A stretch of 64,000 nucleotides of DNA. It comes from Punica granatum (taxonomy: Eukaryota > Streptophyta > Magnoliopsida > Myrtales > Lythraceae). The notes under the pieces are model-generated. The model was not told the origin of the DNA. It saw only the letters and a program-made list of their open reading frames with translations, and ran no database searches. Location: contig NC_045131.1 of assembly GCF_007655135.1 (NCBI RefSeq), positions 20,692,001 to 20,756,000 of the forward strand. The letters are read 5' to 3'. The translations under genes and the position numbers were made by a program. Shown piece after piece: positions 34,150-45,600 of this stretch (positions are counted from its first letter, which is position 1; each line of letters starts with the position of its first letter).

Positions 34150-35690
34150 CACGGAATACGCAGGGCCTAGTCCCGTCATCAGCATTCTGCAGGGCCAAGT
34201 CCCATCTCTACTTTTATGCAGGGCTGAGTCCCGTCTTTACTTGTCTGCAGGGCCAAGTCCCGTCTCTACTTTTATGCAGGGCCGAGTCCCGTCTTTACTC
34301 TTATGCAGGGCCGAGTCCCATCATTACTCTTCCGCAGGGCCGAGTCCCATCTGCAGGGCCAAGTCCCACCACCACTTTTATGCAGGGCCGAGCCCCATCT
34401 TTACTTTTATGCAGGGCCGAGTCCCGTCTTCACTTTCATGCAGGGCCGAGTCCCGTCATCACTTTCATGCAGGGCCGAGTCCCGTCATCACTTTTCTGCA
34501 GGGCCGAGTCCCGTCTTCACTTTTATGCAGGGCCGAGTCCCGTCATCACTTTTTTGCAGGGCCGAGTCCCGTCTTCACTTTTATGCAGGGCCGAGTCCCG
34601 TCATCACTTTTTTGCAGGGCCGAGTCCCGTCTTCACTTTTATGCAGGGCCGAGTCCCGTCATCACTTTTTTGCAGGGCCGAGTCCCGTCTTCACTTTTAT
34701 GCAGGGCCAAGTCCCATCATTACTCTTCTACAGGGCCGAGTCCCTTCTGCAGGGCCGAGTCCCGTCTTCACTTCCGTGCAGGGCCGAGTCCCGTCATCAG
34801 CATTCTGCAGGGCCAAGTCCCATCTCTACTTTTATGCAGGGCCGAGTCCCGTCTTTACTTGTCTGCAGGGCCAAGTCCCGTCTCTACTTTTATGCAGGGC
34901 CGAGTCCCGTCTTTACTTGTCTGCAGGGCCAAGTCCCGTCTCTACTTTTATGCAGGGCCGAGTCCCATCTTTACTTTTATGCAGGGCCGAGTCCCATCAT
35001 TACTCTTCTACAGGGCCAAGTCCCATCTGCAGGGCCGAGTCCCGCCTTCACTTCCGTGCAGGGCCGAGTCCCGTCATCAGCATTCTGCAGGGCCAAGTCC
35101 CATCTCTACTTTTATGCAGGGCCGAGTCCCGTCTTTACTTGTCTGCAGGGCCAAGTCCCGTCTCTACTTTTATGCAGGGCCGAGTCCCGTCTTTACTTGT
35201 CTACAGGGCCAAGTCCCGTCTCTACTTTTATGCAGGGCCGAGTCCCATCATTACTCTTCTACAGGGCCTAGTCCCATCTGCAGGGCCGAGTCCCGTCTTC
35301 ACTTTCATGCAGGGCCAAGTCCCGTCATCACTTTTCTGCAGGGCCGAGTCCCGTCTTCACTTTTATGCAGAGCCAAGTCCCATCATTACTCTTCTGCAGG
35401 GCCGAGCCCCATCTTTACTTTTATGTAGGGCCGAGTCCCGTCTTCACTTTCATGCAGGGCCAAGTCCCATCATCACTTTTCTGCAAGGCCGAGTCCCGTC
35501 TTCACTTTTATGCAGGGCCAAATCCCATCATTACTCTTCTGCAGGGGCGAGCCCCATCTTTACTTTTATGTAGGGCCGAGTCCCGTCTTCACTTTCATGC
35601 AGGGCCAAATCCCATCATTACTTTTCTGCAGGGCCGAGTCCCGTCTTCACCCTCTGCAGGACCGAGTACTGTCTTTACTTTGCTGCATGG
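34150..35690 (+). repeat. 29-bp minisatellite of element F
   Basis: About 50 units contain GCAGGGCCGAGTCCCGTC followed by TTCACTTTTAT; starts at 34382, 34411 and 34440 fix the period at 29 bp. Higher-order blocks recur (for example 34150-34340 against 34780-35040 and 35060-35280). Because 29 is not a multiple of 3, all three frames stay open and encode the same 29-residue repeat in different phase; the open frames of 322-430 codons here are therefore not evidence of a protein. The array ends about 320 bp before the 3' LTR. Confidence 0.95.
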
Positions 35691-35994
35691 GCCCATAAGC
35701 CCGTGTTCTTACCTCCCTGCACCACACGGACCCATAAACCCGTGTCTCTACTTTTCGTAAACTTACAATTTACTGCTTTTCGGACTTCGTGTCCACGGAC
35801 TTCTCGTCCATTTTACTGCTTTCCGCGGGCTTCGGCCCTTCACCTACTACTTCACATCCTCCAAATCCTAATCATGCTACTATCTCATGACAGGAGGGGC
35901 AAGCTACCATGGAGAACGACGACAGAAGCGGTCGTCGGGACCAAAAAGGGTGCCTCTCATGATCTTTGGCTACATCCTCTAACCGAGCATGCAA

Positions 35995-36010
35995 CCAAAG
36001 AGGGGCAAGC
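35995..36010 (+). other. Polypurine tract of element F
   Basis: CCAAAGAGGGGCAAGC abuts the 3' LTR start TGTCAGC at 36011 and is identical in L1, D and E. Confidence 0.93.
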
Positions 36011-37312
36011 TGTCAGCACCCCATTTTGGCCCACCGGCTTCCCACACGAGGATTTCCGACCGAGGCCCAGGACACTATTCATCACCTGGCAATCAGAGAC
36101 AATTAGGCGAGCATGGGGTCATGAGCAATAGGAGAAGAGCACGGTCTACTGAGAAAAGCGGAGGAAAGCCATCGGAAGAACGAACGAACAAGGAATCCCC
36201 GAAACGACGGAGCTCACACTGTGGCACTATTCATCACCGAGTCACCGAAGCACCGAAAGGTGCCCAATATGGGACTCCAAAAATCCCTCTCAGTGCCAAA
36301 GTGACCAATGATACGTTCGGGCGCATTTCCGGGGTGTCCTGCTTAAGCCGGGACACCCCAATCCCCCACGGACGCCTTTTCTGACAGAGCTCCCGGGGTT
36401 CGCCCCACTGACAAGCAAACGGCCCCTCAAAACGGGCTTACAGGCATCCAAGGACCACCAGGGCCGGGGAACAAGCTTCAGACAACCTTCCGGAACTCGA
36501 CTCGGTCTCCCGAGCTATGTTTCAGTGGGCACGAACGTCTCCCGGCGAACCTTCGGGGCATTTCCACGGAAAACAGAGATCACAACGATCTTCGAGCACC
36601 CCACAACGATCCCCGAGCGCCTCAAGACATTCAGGGAACACTGAGAAAATCTCGGTCACAAGTCCCTAGGCCTCCCCGGGCTGACGGTCCTCGGCCGGGG
36701 ACGACGAGCCGACGATCCCTACGGGGTAAAAGGGTCACCGAAACGAATGTTATGATGCACAAAGAGCAATCGGGGACCGAGGGATGCTAAACTCCGCTCC
36801 GAACGTCCAAACAGGACAAAACCAACTCTCGAGGCGCCGAGTCGCCAGAACGTTCGTCCACACGACGCATGGCGATATTAGGCTCATTCAAATCCTCGTC
36901 ATTCAAGCATTCCAAATCCATAAATTAATTGGACATCGGAGATCAGACGCGCGTTCAATCAAGTCTCGAACTTTTCCCGGCTTTTCTCTTAGTCGAATGG
37001 GGTCCACAGCTCAGCCAAGCCAAGCCTCCAAGCCACGGCTCAACCCCAAGCCACGGCTCAAACTCCAAGCCGCGGCTAAAACCCAAATTCGGTGGCTCAA
37101 TCCTTCAAGAAGCTCTCTCCACCACACATTTCAAATATCTCTTACATCCATCAACTCCACTCTTCCATCCATCAACTCCACTCTTCCATCCATCACTTCC
37201 CATCAACCTTTTCAAGACAACTTCCCCTCCCTAATCCCTCTTAAGAAATTCGGATGCCCTAAGCACCATTTAATTGCATTTAACTTCACTCAATCTTGTC
37301 ATTAAGCTTGCA

Positions 37313-37321
37313 TTTATAAGT
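37313..37321 (+). promoter_or_regulatory. TATA box of F 3' LTR
   Basis: ATTTATAAG is at the same position as in the 5' LTR. In the 3' LTR a promoter here would read outward into E. Confidence 0.7.
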
Positions 37322-37712
37322 CCATTTGGTCATTAACTTAATCACAACTCATCTTGCACTCCCTCTCTAGCATTTCTCACTCAAACAAATGCTCTCAACC
37401 TCCCAAGAACTTCAGCAAAATCGTAGCAAGCAAGAACCACCCAAAAACCAAGCAAAACACTCAAGACTTAAGTCGGAATCCATCCCGACTTAAATCCAAA
37501 CTTCACCAAACTTCATATCCTACATGTTTTCGACCCCCTCTATCCATTTCCGAGCTTAGATTTTAAGTTTGAAGCCTCTAAGTTAGAGAATCAGCTCAGT
37601 ACAGAACCGAGCACAGTTTTGGCCCAGCCGGGTCAAAACTTCCAACCCTGTTTTCTCACCTTCTCGAGTCGGTCTGATCTTTCAAAACCCATCAAACACC
37701 TCCGGGGGTTCG

Positions 37713-38230
37713 TTAGGAGTCGGGAGCCACCGACCTTGCTCAAAATTTCCATCGGAATCCACCGTTATGAATTCCGACCCGAAAACTGCTCAGTCGGGCC
37801 GGCGTTTCTGACTGTCTGTTCGGTTTTCTTGCAGATCGGGTCAATCCGTGACCCTTTTCGATGAACGACCACTTCTACCACCTCCATGGGTCAGTTAGGA
37901 GTCAGGAGACGTTGGCCTTGCTCAAAATTTCCATCGGAATCCATGGTTATGAATTCCGACCCGAAAACTGCCCAGTCGGGCCAGTTTCCAGACGTGCTCT
38001 GTTTTGGGTGATTTTTACAGGACTGTACGGGTCGACCCGACAACTCTGGAAACAAACGACCACCACGGTCACCTAGAGGAGTCCCTTGGCTATCCAAGAC
38101 CGCCGACCTTGCCTCAAAATTCCATCGGGAGACTCCGTGGCGACGTCCGACCCGACTTGTGCCAGTCGGGTCTGTCCACCCTTCCGTTCGGGTCTGTTTG
38201 GTGCCATTCGGGTCTGTTCAACGGAAAACA
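37713..38230 (+). repeat. About 182-bp diverged tandem repeat in F LTR, 3 copies
   Basis: TTAGGAGTCGGGAG at 37713 and TTAGGAGTCAGGAG at 37895 start units that share CCATCGGAATCCA, TATGAATTCCGACCCGAAA and CAGTCGGGCC. A third, more diverged unit begins near 38074. Units end in TTTTCTTGCAG or ATTTTTACAG. The 5' LTR has the same array at about 26979-27480. Confidence 0.8.
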
Positions 38231-40986
38231 GCCCAAACCCGACCCATCAACGGTCCAACCCGACTCTTGAAGGTACCATCCCGCATCTCGGGACTAGGTA
38301 TGACCATCCCCGACTTAGAGGAGCTAGGACTTTTACATTATTGTTGTGTTTATGGAGTTTTGAGGGGTTTTAAGCATGATTTTAATTCCGAACTTTAATA
38401 TTATGCAATTTCCTTATTACACCATGCATGTTTATCATCGTTTAACTTGCTAGCATGTCGGGAAATATTTAAATCGAAGTCGAGGAAGCTATCCCGACCC
38501 GGAAAAGCCGAGATCATTCGGGTTAACCTCTCCATGAGGTAACCTAGAGCTTTCTTGACCTTTTTGGGTCAAGACCGGATTCCTTTGCCCCGATTTAAAT
38601 TGTTTCCTGAGTTTTATTGTTTTTCTCACATCCATGAAGTCGTTATTATTTTATCGATTCCTTTAATAATATGTTTGTGCATGTTTGCATGTTTGAATGT
38701 GTTATTTAAATCATGATAATACCGACTTTCGTTTAATCGTGTTATTTAACATGTTTGATGTTTGAGCATGCGAGAAACGATTCAAAACAAGACGGGGAAA
38801 ACTCGTGAAACCAAATACAAGCCATGAGACCTCTCGGCTTTATCCAAGGAGAATAGGCCGAGAGTCTCATGGAGTTATTCGGGTTCCATGAGGCTTCCTC
38901 TTCCCGTTTTAAATCCGTTCTCGGATTTCGTGTAATTTGCAAGTTCAATTACATCGAGAATTTCACATGAAATGTCTTTCCAAACCAAAATATGCATGGA
39001 TTCGCAATTCGGAGACCCTTTCGGGCCTATTAGGACCAAAGGGTGTTTCCGCCATCGTTGGTCGAATCTTCCTTGGTCTTTCTTGACCCGTCTTGGTCGC
39101 CGAGTCACGAATCGTTTTTACAATTAATGCATTCGGCACAACCCTTAAGCATTAATTCCACAAACGGGTTAATCGGGACGCTCACATGATTAAACCCATT
39201 TCACACAGATAAGGTTTACACGAATTGGCCATTAACTGATAACTCGCGTCGATGAGTTGTCAAATGACGTTGGTGCCCTTTTCAAACTTATCAATTTCAA
39301 AACCCGAAACGCGCGGTCCGATGTAGCATGGATGTCTGAAAAGTGTTTCTGTGTCTCAACTTGAATGTTTACCTGATTCCAGGTAGCTCAGGTCAGGATA
39401 CAGAAGATCTTTCTAGATCACTTCCGGGCAGATCGATCGGTTCTTTGGCTTTTTCGAGGTTCTTGCACAACCCTGGACGACCCAGGGAATTGGTCGACAC
39501 CGGCTACAGGCCGAGGTGGCCCGCACTGCGATGTTTCCCCTTTTCTGAATACAATTTTCAAATAAAGGGCAAAATCGTCTTTTCACAATTCAGCGACACT
39601 CTTAGGGTTAGCATGACAGAAACACTACAGTATGGGACAAGAACGGGCTACCTGTTCAGGTGCAGGTTCATCTGCATAGCCCTTTTTTATCTAACTGATG
39701 AGTTTCTGTCATCCTAACATAGACTCGGGTAACTAGAACGGTTATCTCTGTCAGAAAACATGCAAAATGCTGATTAACCTTTCACTCGACTTAACCAAAC
39801 ACTAGATAATGGTTAGGAGGAATTCTAGATTCCAAATCTAGAGTCGAAACATGAGTTTGGCTAATTCAGTGGAAATTCAGTGTCACAATACAGAATAACT
39901 GTAAAAGCAATCCACACACATGAGATTTGACTCTCTTTGTCAAGTTCTCAAAACAAAGCCGAATGCTAAAACATTGGCACGTGCTTGTTTGTCTAGGGTA
40001 GGATTTGCATGCCAAAATACCCCGGATTAACAACTTGTTAAAACACATACACTCTATAATAACAAACACCTTGTCTGTTATTTACATGTTGCGTGTTATC
40101 TTTCCGCACCTGTTTACCATGCGGGTCGAGCCTGATCCCTAGGCCGAATAATATTAGGGTTCAACGCCCTAATCATCGAGCACAGGGTTCAACGCCCTAA
40201 TCAACACTCACAGGGTCCAACGCCCTATTCAGTGAGAGCGTCCATTGAATTTCAGTTCTTCGGTCTTTTTCCCTAAACTCACGGCGAGTTAGAGTGGAAT
40301 AATAACCGAACGCGAAACGACTGGAATTCGACCCTTTTTGTAATTTGTATTTATTGTTTTCGAGAGCATTGTAAGGACTTTTATTTTGTACATTTGTTCT
40401 GTAAGAATTCCAGTCGGTGAGCGAACGGTCTGAGAGTCGAATTAATCGAATCGGTCTATTGCTTGCCCAGACACAAGTAAATCCAAGATCTCGCAGTTTT
40501 GGTTCACGCTGGGATTCAATCTCCATGGTTCGATGAACTGTAACGCAAGATTGTGAACCAACTCCCCAACATACGGGTTTACTTCTCTCTCGGCTTCTCA
40601 ACCGACATCGTTTAATTCACCGAATCTTCGGTGTCAAAACGTGCGAGCCGAGTGCAGCTTAATTCATGTGGTAAATCATAAAACATACAAGCCTAGCAAA
40701 CCATAGTACCGAAAGGGCGTGCGGGATATAGGTTCGCACGTAACATGAACCCCCGAACACGGATTTTCCGGTTCCGCACAGATCATTGCCTTAGCATTTA
40801 GGTGTACCCCGTACCCCTAGACCCGGGCGACTCAACGGCCCTTGACCTACGGGTCGTAAACAGTAAGTGGCGACTCCTTCTCACGCGTGTCCGTCGCGCA
40901 TCCCCACGGGAAGGTGGACATTCCCAAGCCGCGCGATCCAAAAGCACGCATGCGTGCCCCGACGAGATCAAATTCGGGTGCGCACA

Positions 40987-40991
40987 GCGAC
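40987..40991. repeat. Target-site duplication GCGAC, right of F
   Basis: This is an exact copy of 25618-25622, directly after the F terminus GCGCACA. The E internal region resumes after it. Confidence 0.95.
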
Positions 40992-43644
40992 CTCAGGGCG
41001 AACTTTAACCAGGTATGCCCCAATGTACGTCGCTTGCCGAGGTCGTGTTGTTGCGAGCTTCAACCGGGGATGCCCCAGCGTACGTCGCTTGGAAATGCTC
41101 ATCGTGGCCGGATGATGTTCGAGGTGGTCTCGGTCTGAATGATGAACGTAAATGCCCCGATCTTCATTGTTAATGTGACCTGTGGTGGGCGCCTTGTACA
41201 ATCATCGTCCCCGATCGTGCTTGTGGCTTTAGCATCAGTTGTATGCTGGAGAGGTGTGCTCTCGAAGCCGATGGGCATGCTTGTTTGTCGATTGAGACGG
41301 TTACGCTGAAGGCATGCGGCTCGTTCGAACGCTTCCGTCGTCGGCTTCATAGGGGGTACCTCCTTGTCGGGCCCTTCCCTACTGAAGTATAGGAAGAAAG
41401 ACCCGATAGGAGTTCTCGAGGAGGTGTGAACCAGCGCATCGCTCTTCGCCCGCGACTGGCGTCTCCCTGTGAAGGATGACAAAGAAGATGATATATTAGG
41501 TGATTATGCGGTGGAATATGTGGTAAGAAATGTAAGGTGGACCCATGGGAAATTCCTTCGTCCAGTGCGCGACCCATGGGGTACCGCGTGTGAGGGACAC
41601 TCAATTCCGGGAGTCTAGTCATCACCACCCTGGAGTGGTCAGACCGTGACTAGGGGCCGCATATGTGTACTTTCCTCGATTGCGGATTGGCATGTGCAGC
41701 CGTCCTAGGGAAGGCTCGGGGAGCCGGGTCCTATAAGGACAGGCGAGTCGAACAGGCCCGAAAGAACTAATAGGGGATCTTTGGGATTGTTCTAATGCTC
41801 ACTTGAGTGGTTTGTTCTAGTCGGGAGCTTGTTTGGGAATGCATATAAATAAATGTAAAAGAGAGTTTAGGGAAGAGTGCATGTTGCCCCAGTGTCTGGT
41901 TGATGGCCACAGTGGAGGGTGGGCAGGGATCATTCTCCAGTCGGAGATGTGACCGTGCTAGTGACTTTCGCGGCGAGTGGGCAGGGCCATGCTCTGTTCG
42001 TCGGAGCTGTTGCTTGTGATCTTTTGCGGAGGGAGGGTTGGGATTTGGTGTCGAAGTTCCAAGGTGCTGGACGGGAAGTATTCATTGTCCTGATCATAGC
42101 GTTCAAGGTTCAAATTACCTTCTTGTCAGTTATTTCCTGCAATGGGAAGAGGAAAAGCAATGAAGGAACTAGAACTATTCGTAATTTGAATGCAACTGTG
42201 TAGGGGAGCGAACAGGCCTGATAGGCGTCATGCAAGCACACTGAGAGACATGCACAAGGTGTGTCGAGGATGCGTGCATGGGCAAGGTAGGGGTGTGCTC
42301 GCACGACGTGGAAAGGGCACGCTCAGTTGTGCTGATGGAAGTACTCGTAGCATGGAGGGACGTGTGCTCAACCATGCAATGACGTAATCGATTGCGCGGG
42401 ATTAATGGGGAGTTAGTGTTGCTTGGATGGTTGACCCTTGAGCTACTGATCGTCTCGCCGTGGAGGAAGGGTGAGGACCATGAGAGGTCCACCTACAAAG
42501 GCGGTCACAACTTAGTCTACCGTGTAGTAGTGTTAATTGTTGTGTAAAACAGTAAATGGATAGGATGCATGCAAAGCGTGAGTTTTCAAAAGCTAATGTT
42601 GTCGTTCACATTGACTCAAAAAGTTCAAAGTACAATGCGAATTTTGTAAAATAGAGCCTTAAGCTGATTTGCCACCACACTTGGGATTTGAGCGAGCGCG
42701 GCCTCGGAAAGCACCGGGTCTAGGCGAGGGCCTTGCGGAGACATCTACCCTAGAGTGCATGTGTAGGCCTTCATGAGGCCCTTTCCTAGACCTCTCCAGG
42801 GCGGCATTCGCTCAAACGAGCTCCTGATCGTATCTTTGTAGCTTGTCGCGGGTTTGGGAGAGCTCCCTCCAAGTTGTGGTTGGCCGGCGAGTTCCTCATC
42901 TCTCAGCAACCTCTCGGTAATCGAACCTAGTGTTGGTGAGGTCGATCATGCTGTCCCGGAGTATACGCCATCCGCATTTCGTGGCGGGTCGGTGAGGTCC
43001 TGGTGTGCTGGTGGACTCTGTCGAGGCGCGGGCAGGAGGCCGAGCGAGGCGTCCCTTACCAAGACGATAAGAAAATCTGCTTAGGACTTGTCAACATGAA
43101 CGACATCGTAGTGTGTTTTGAAAACTGCATGATGCATATGTGCAGAGAAAAGTAAATGCCCATGGCTTAGTACAAATTACAAAGTACATTGCTCTTGAAA
43201 TATAAAAGACTCAAGTGGCGCGCAGGCCGACTCGATGGACTGTTGTCGGCGTCGGGTTGAAGGCTTGCATGGAGGCATAGCACGATGCATGGTTCGGTGC
43301 TACAGGGACCGTGCTATCTATGGATGGGGGCTCCCGACTCAAGGGTGTGAATTCCTTGAAATCGAGCGAGGATCTTTGGGGGCCGGTTCGGTGGCATAGC
43401 CGACTCGATCCGTTCCCTTATTTGGAACCTCTGACTAACCTAGCTTCCTATTTTGGTGCCCGTGGGATTTCGGACAAGGTACCTAGAAACCCGCTAGAAT
43501 GATGCGATGCAAGTGCGTAAAATAAATGTGTGCGAAATAAATGTGCTTAAAATAAATGTACGGAAAGCGATAAATAAACATGCAAGCAAGCAAACGGAAT
43601 TGAGCCCAAACCCACTAAGTATGTCCCTAGTGGAGTCGCCAAGC
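40992..43644 (-). mobile_element. Element E: internal region, 5' half
   Basis: It is collinear, inverted, with F 30158-32600. In plus-strand order: two 55-bp units (about 40998-41095), acceptor-like site 2 (CT at 41467-41468), acceptor-like site 1 (42137-42160), the 43-bp conserved block (43321-43362) and the primer-binding site. On the minus strand the frame after acceptor 1 has a stop at its fourth codon and later shifts relative to F and C2, so it is not a working gene. No coding domain is recognisable. Confidence 0.9.
43624..43641 (-). other. Primer-binding site of E
   Basis: The minus strand reads TGGCGACTCCACTAGGGA, one base different from F and C2, 3 bp from the LTR that starts at 43645. 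It marks the right-hand LTR as the 5' LTR. Confidence 0.88.
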
Positions 43645-45600
43645 TGTGCGCACCCGAATTTCATCTCTTCGGGGCACGCATGCGCGAAGACTTTGCAACG
43701 CGGCTTGGGATTGTCCACCTTCCTGGGGACGCGCGACGGACGCACGTGAGAAGGAGTCGCCACTTACTGTTTACGACCCGTAGGTCGAGGGTCGTTGAGT
43801 CGCCCGGGTCTAGGGGTACAAGGTACACCTAAATGCTAAGGCAATGGTCATACGGAACCGAAAATTCCGAATTCGGGGGTTCTATTACGTGCGGGCCTAT
43901 ATCCTACACGCCCTTTCGATACTCTAGTTTACTAGGCTTACCATTTTGTTTATTTTACCGCGTGACTTAGGGTTACACTTGACTCGCCCGTTTTGACATT
44001 GTAAAGTCGATGAATTGATCAAGTTGGTCCAATAATCCGAAAGATGAGTAAGCTTGTGCGTCGAGGAGTCGGTTCACTATCTTAGCGTTACAGTTCATCG
44101 AACCGTGATGGTCGATTCCCTGCGCGAACCGAAACCGCGAGTATTCGAGCTTACTCATCTCTTGGTGAGGATAGACCAACTTAACCAGTTCGACGCTCGG
44201 ACCTCTCACTCTCCGATCGAAGCTCCTTACAAATGGATGAATGAATGTACAAACAAATCCTCGCAATGTTCTCTCGAGTAATTACAAAATACAACTGAGT
44301 AAGTAAATGGATCCCGATCGGTTTGCATTGGGCCAATATTCCGCTCCGGCTCACCGTGTGTTTTGAATAACCGATAAATAAATTAAGGCAATGCGGGCTC
44401 AAGGAGCCGGGGGTCGAGTCCGATCGAACCAACGGTCTGCCGAAGAACCGGTTGATTCCCACTGTAACCGTCGGACTGATCGAGCTCCCGGGTGATATCT
44501 AAACACGTTTCATACATCTAATCCAAATTGCCTTCCACATAGGCCATGTTTGGAGTATGATGATGAATCGAGGCTTGATCCCATTCCGCACTCGGGTTGC
44601 ACGCGCTCAGTGAGTTAGGAGGCGTTGGACCTCGTGTTTGGTGGTTTGGGGCGTTGGACCCCGTGCAACATGTAACCTATGGGCTCGGGCCCGAACCGCA
44701 ACAAATTAGCAAAGACAAGTGGAAAATAGAAGAAAAATGGTAAAACTGACGAAAACATACAATAACTGACAAGTGCCGGTAAATACAGACAAGTTGTATA
44801 TTAAGTCGAATGTACGTGATTTAATCAGTTATTAACCAGGGTTGATTAGCAAATAATGTATCTAACCTAGGCAAACAAAGATGGTGGGCTAGAATATGGT
44901 TCTAAGCCAATTGCATGTGTGAACTTGTTTTAGGATTTTTATTCAGTGAGGTGACACTGCGGTTTCACCGAATTAGCCAAACTCGTATTTTGACTCTAGA
45001 TTGGAACCTAACATTCGACCTACCCATTATCTAATGTTCGTTTAAGTCAAGTGCACGATTAATCCGGCTCTTGGTATTTTGTAACTGAAATAAAAGGTTC
45101 ACCACCGAATCTACGATAGGAAGACAGAAACACCGAAAGTGAACGGAATGGGCAGTGCGAATGAAACTCACACCCGAGCGGGTTGCCCTTTCTCGCCCAT
45201 AGATCGAGGTGTTTCCAACTCCCTAACGCCTAGGAAATCGGTGGATCTCGGAATGACGATTATGCCATCGGATAATAAAAACATGTGATGTTCATGTGCA
45301 AACTGAAGATCGTGTGACACGAAGAAGTCTAAGGAGGACTCGCGTGTCTCGACTCGAGCCGCCTCAAATTGGGCCCAGACTCGAGTCGTAGCACGCGAGT
45401 ACTTGCTAGACATCGATTCTATTTGTGTTACACGTCTCGGTGCTTTGAAATTGTGAGCTTTTTAAGGAAAAGGGCATTCTCGCCGTTCCGTGAACCATCG
45501 ATTCGTTTATGAATTAATAATCAATTTATCCAATTATTTAGTCCTAGTAGTTTAATTAATCGAATAACACGTCCCATTTTCCCATTTGTGAGATTCTTCG
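43645..45600 (-). mobile_element. Element E: 5' LTR, distal segment
   Basis: It starts TGTGCGCACCCG and aligns with 17666-19612 of the 3' LTR. It is interrupted after GATTCTTCG by solo LTR G and resumes at 50885. Hand-compared stretches differ at about 3-4 positions per 60 near the start and less further on. Confidence 0.93.

Larger units (their letters stand above)
30158..36010 (+). mobile_element. Element F: internal region, non-coding
   Basis: This 5853-bp region runs in order: PBS (30161); a 43-bp conserved block (30428-30470); about 1.1 kb of unique sequence; acceptor-like site 1 (31600-31621); acceptor-like site 2 (32265-32286); two small hairpins (32916-32968); a purine-rich block (33139-33345); about 800 bp of unique sequence; the 29-bp minisatellite (34150-35690); and the polypurine tract. 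It is collinear with E (inverted) and C2. No gag-pol domain is recognisable. A short frame after acceptor 1 reads GNSTQEDNLNTDRP; C2 has GNSQQEDSLNTKRP in the same phase, but E has a stop there. Confidence 0.95.
25623..40986 (+). mobile_element. Element F: complete LARD-type LTR retrotransposon inserted in E
   Basis: F is a 15,364-bp element with a 5' LTR (25623-30157), tRNA-Arg-type PBS (30161-30178), internal region (30158-36010), polypurine tract (35995-36010) and 3' LTR (36011-40986), inside the perfect duplication GCGAC. It is the youngest fully delimited element here: hand comparison of about 345 aligned LTR bases gave roughly 2% differences. Apart from the minisatellite artefact there is no long open frame, and no protease, reverse transcriptase, RNase H or integrase motif. 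Its structural signals are complete, so a partner supplying proteins could have mobilised it. Confidence 0.97.
36011..40986 (+). mobile_element. Element F: 3' LTR
   Basis: This 4976-bp LTR is the more complete of the F pair. It keeps the segment 37386-37711 lost from the 5' LTR, and has a 22-bp tandem duplication (37147-37190) absent from it. TATA box 37313-37321, hairpin 38822-38872. It ends GGGTGCGCACA followed by the target duplication GCGAC. Confidence 0.97.

Noticed and set aside
34136..35573. Open frames of 322-430 codons in all three plus-strand frames
   Set aside because: They lie entirely on the 29-bp minisatellite of F. A stop-free unit whose length is not a multiple of 3 keeps all frames open and encodes the same repeat in each; no start context, domain or conservation supports a protein.
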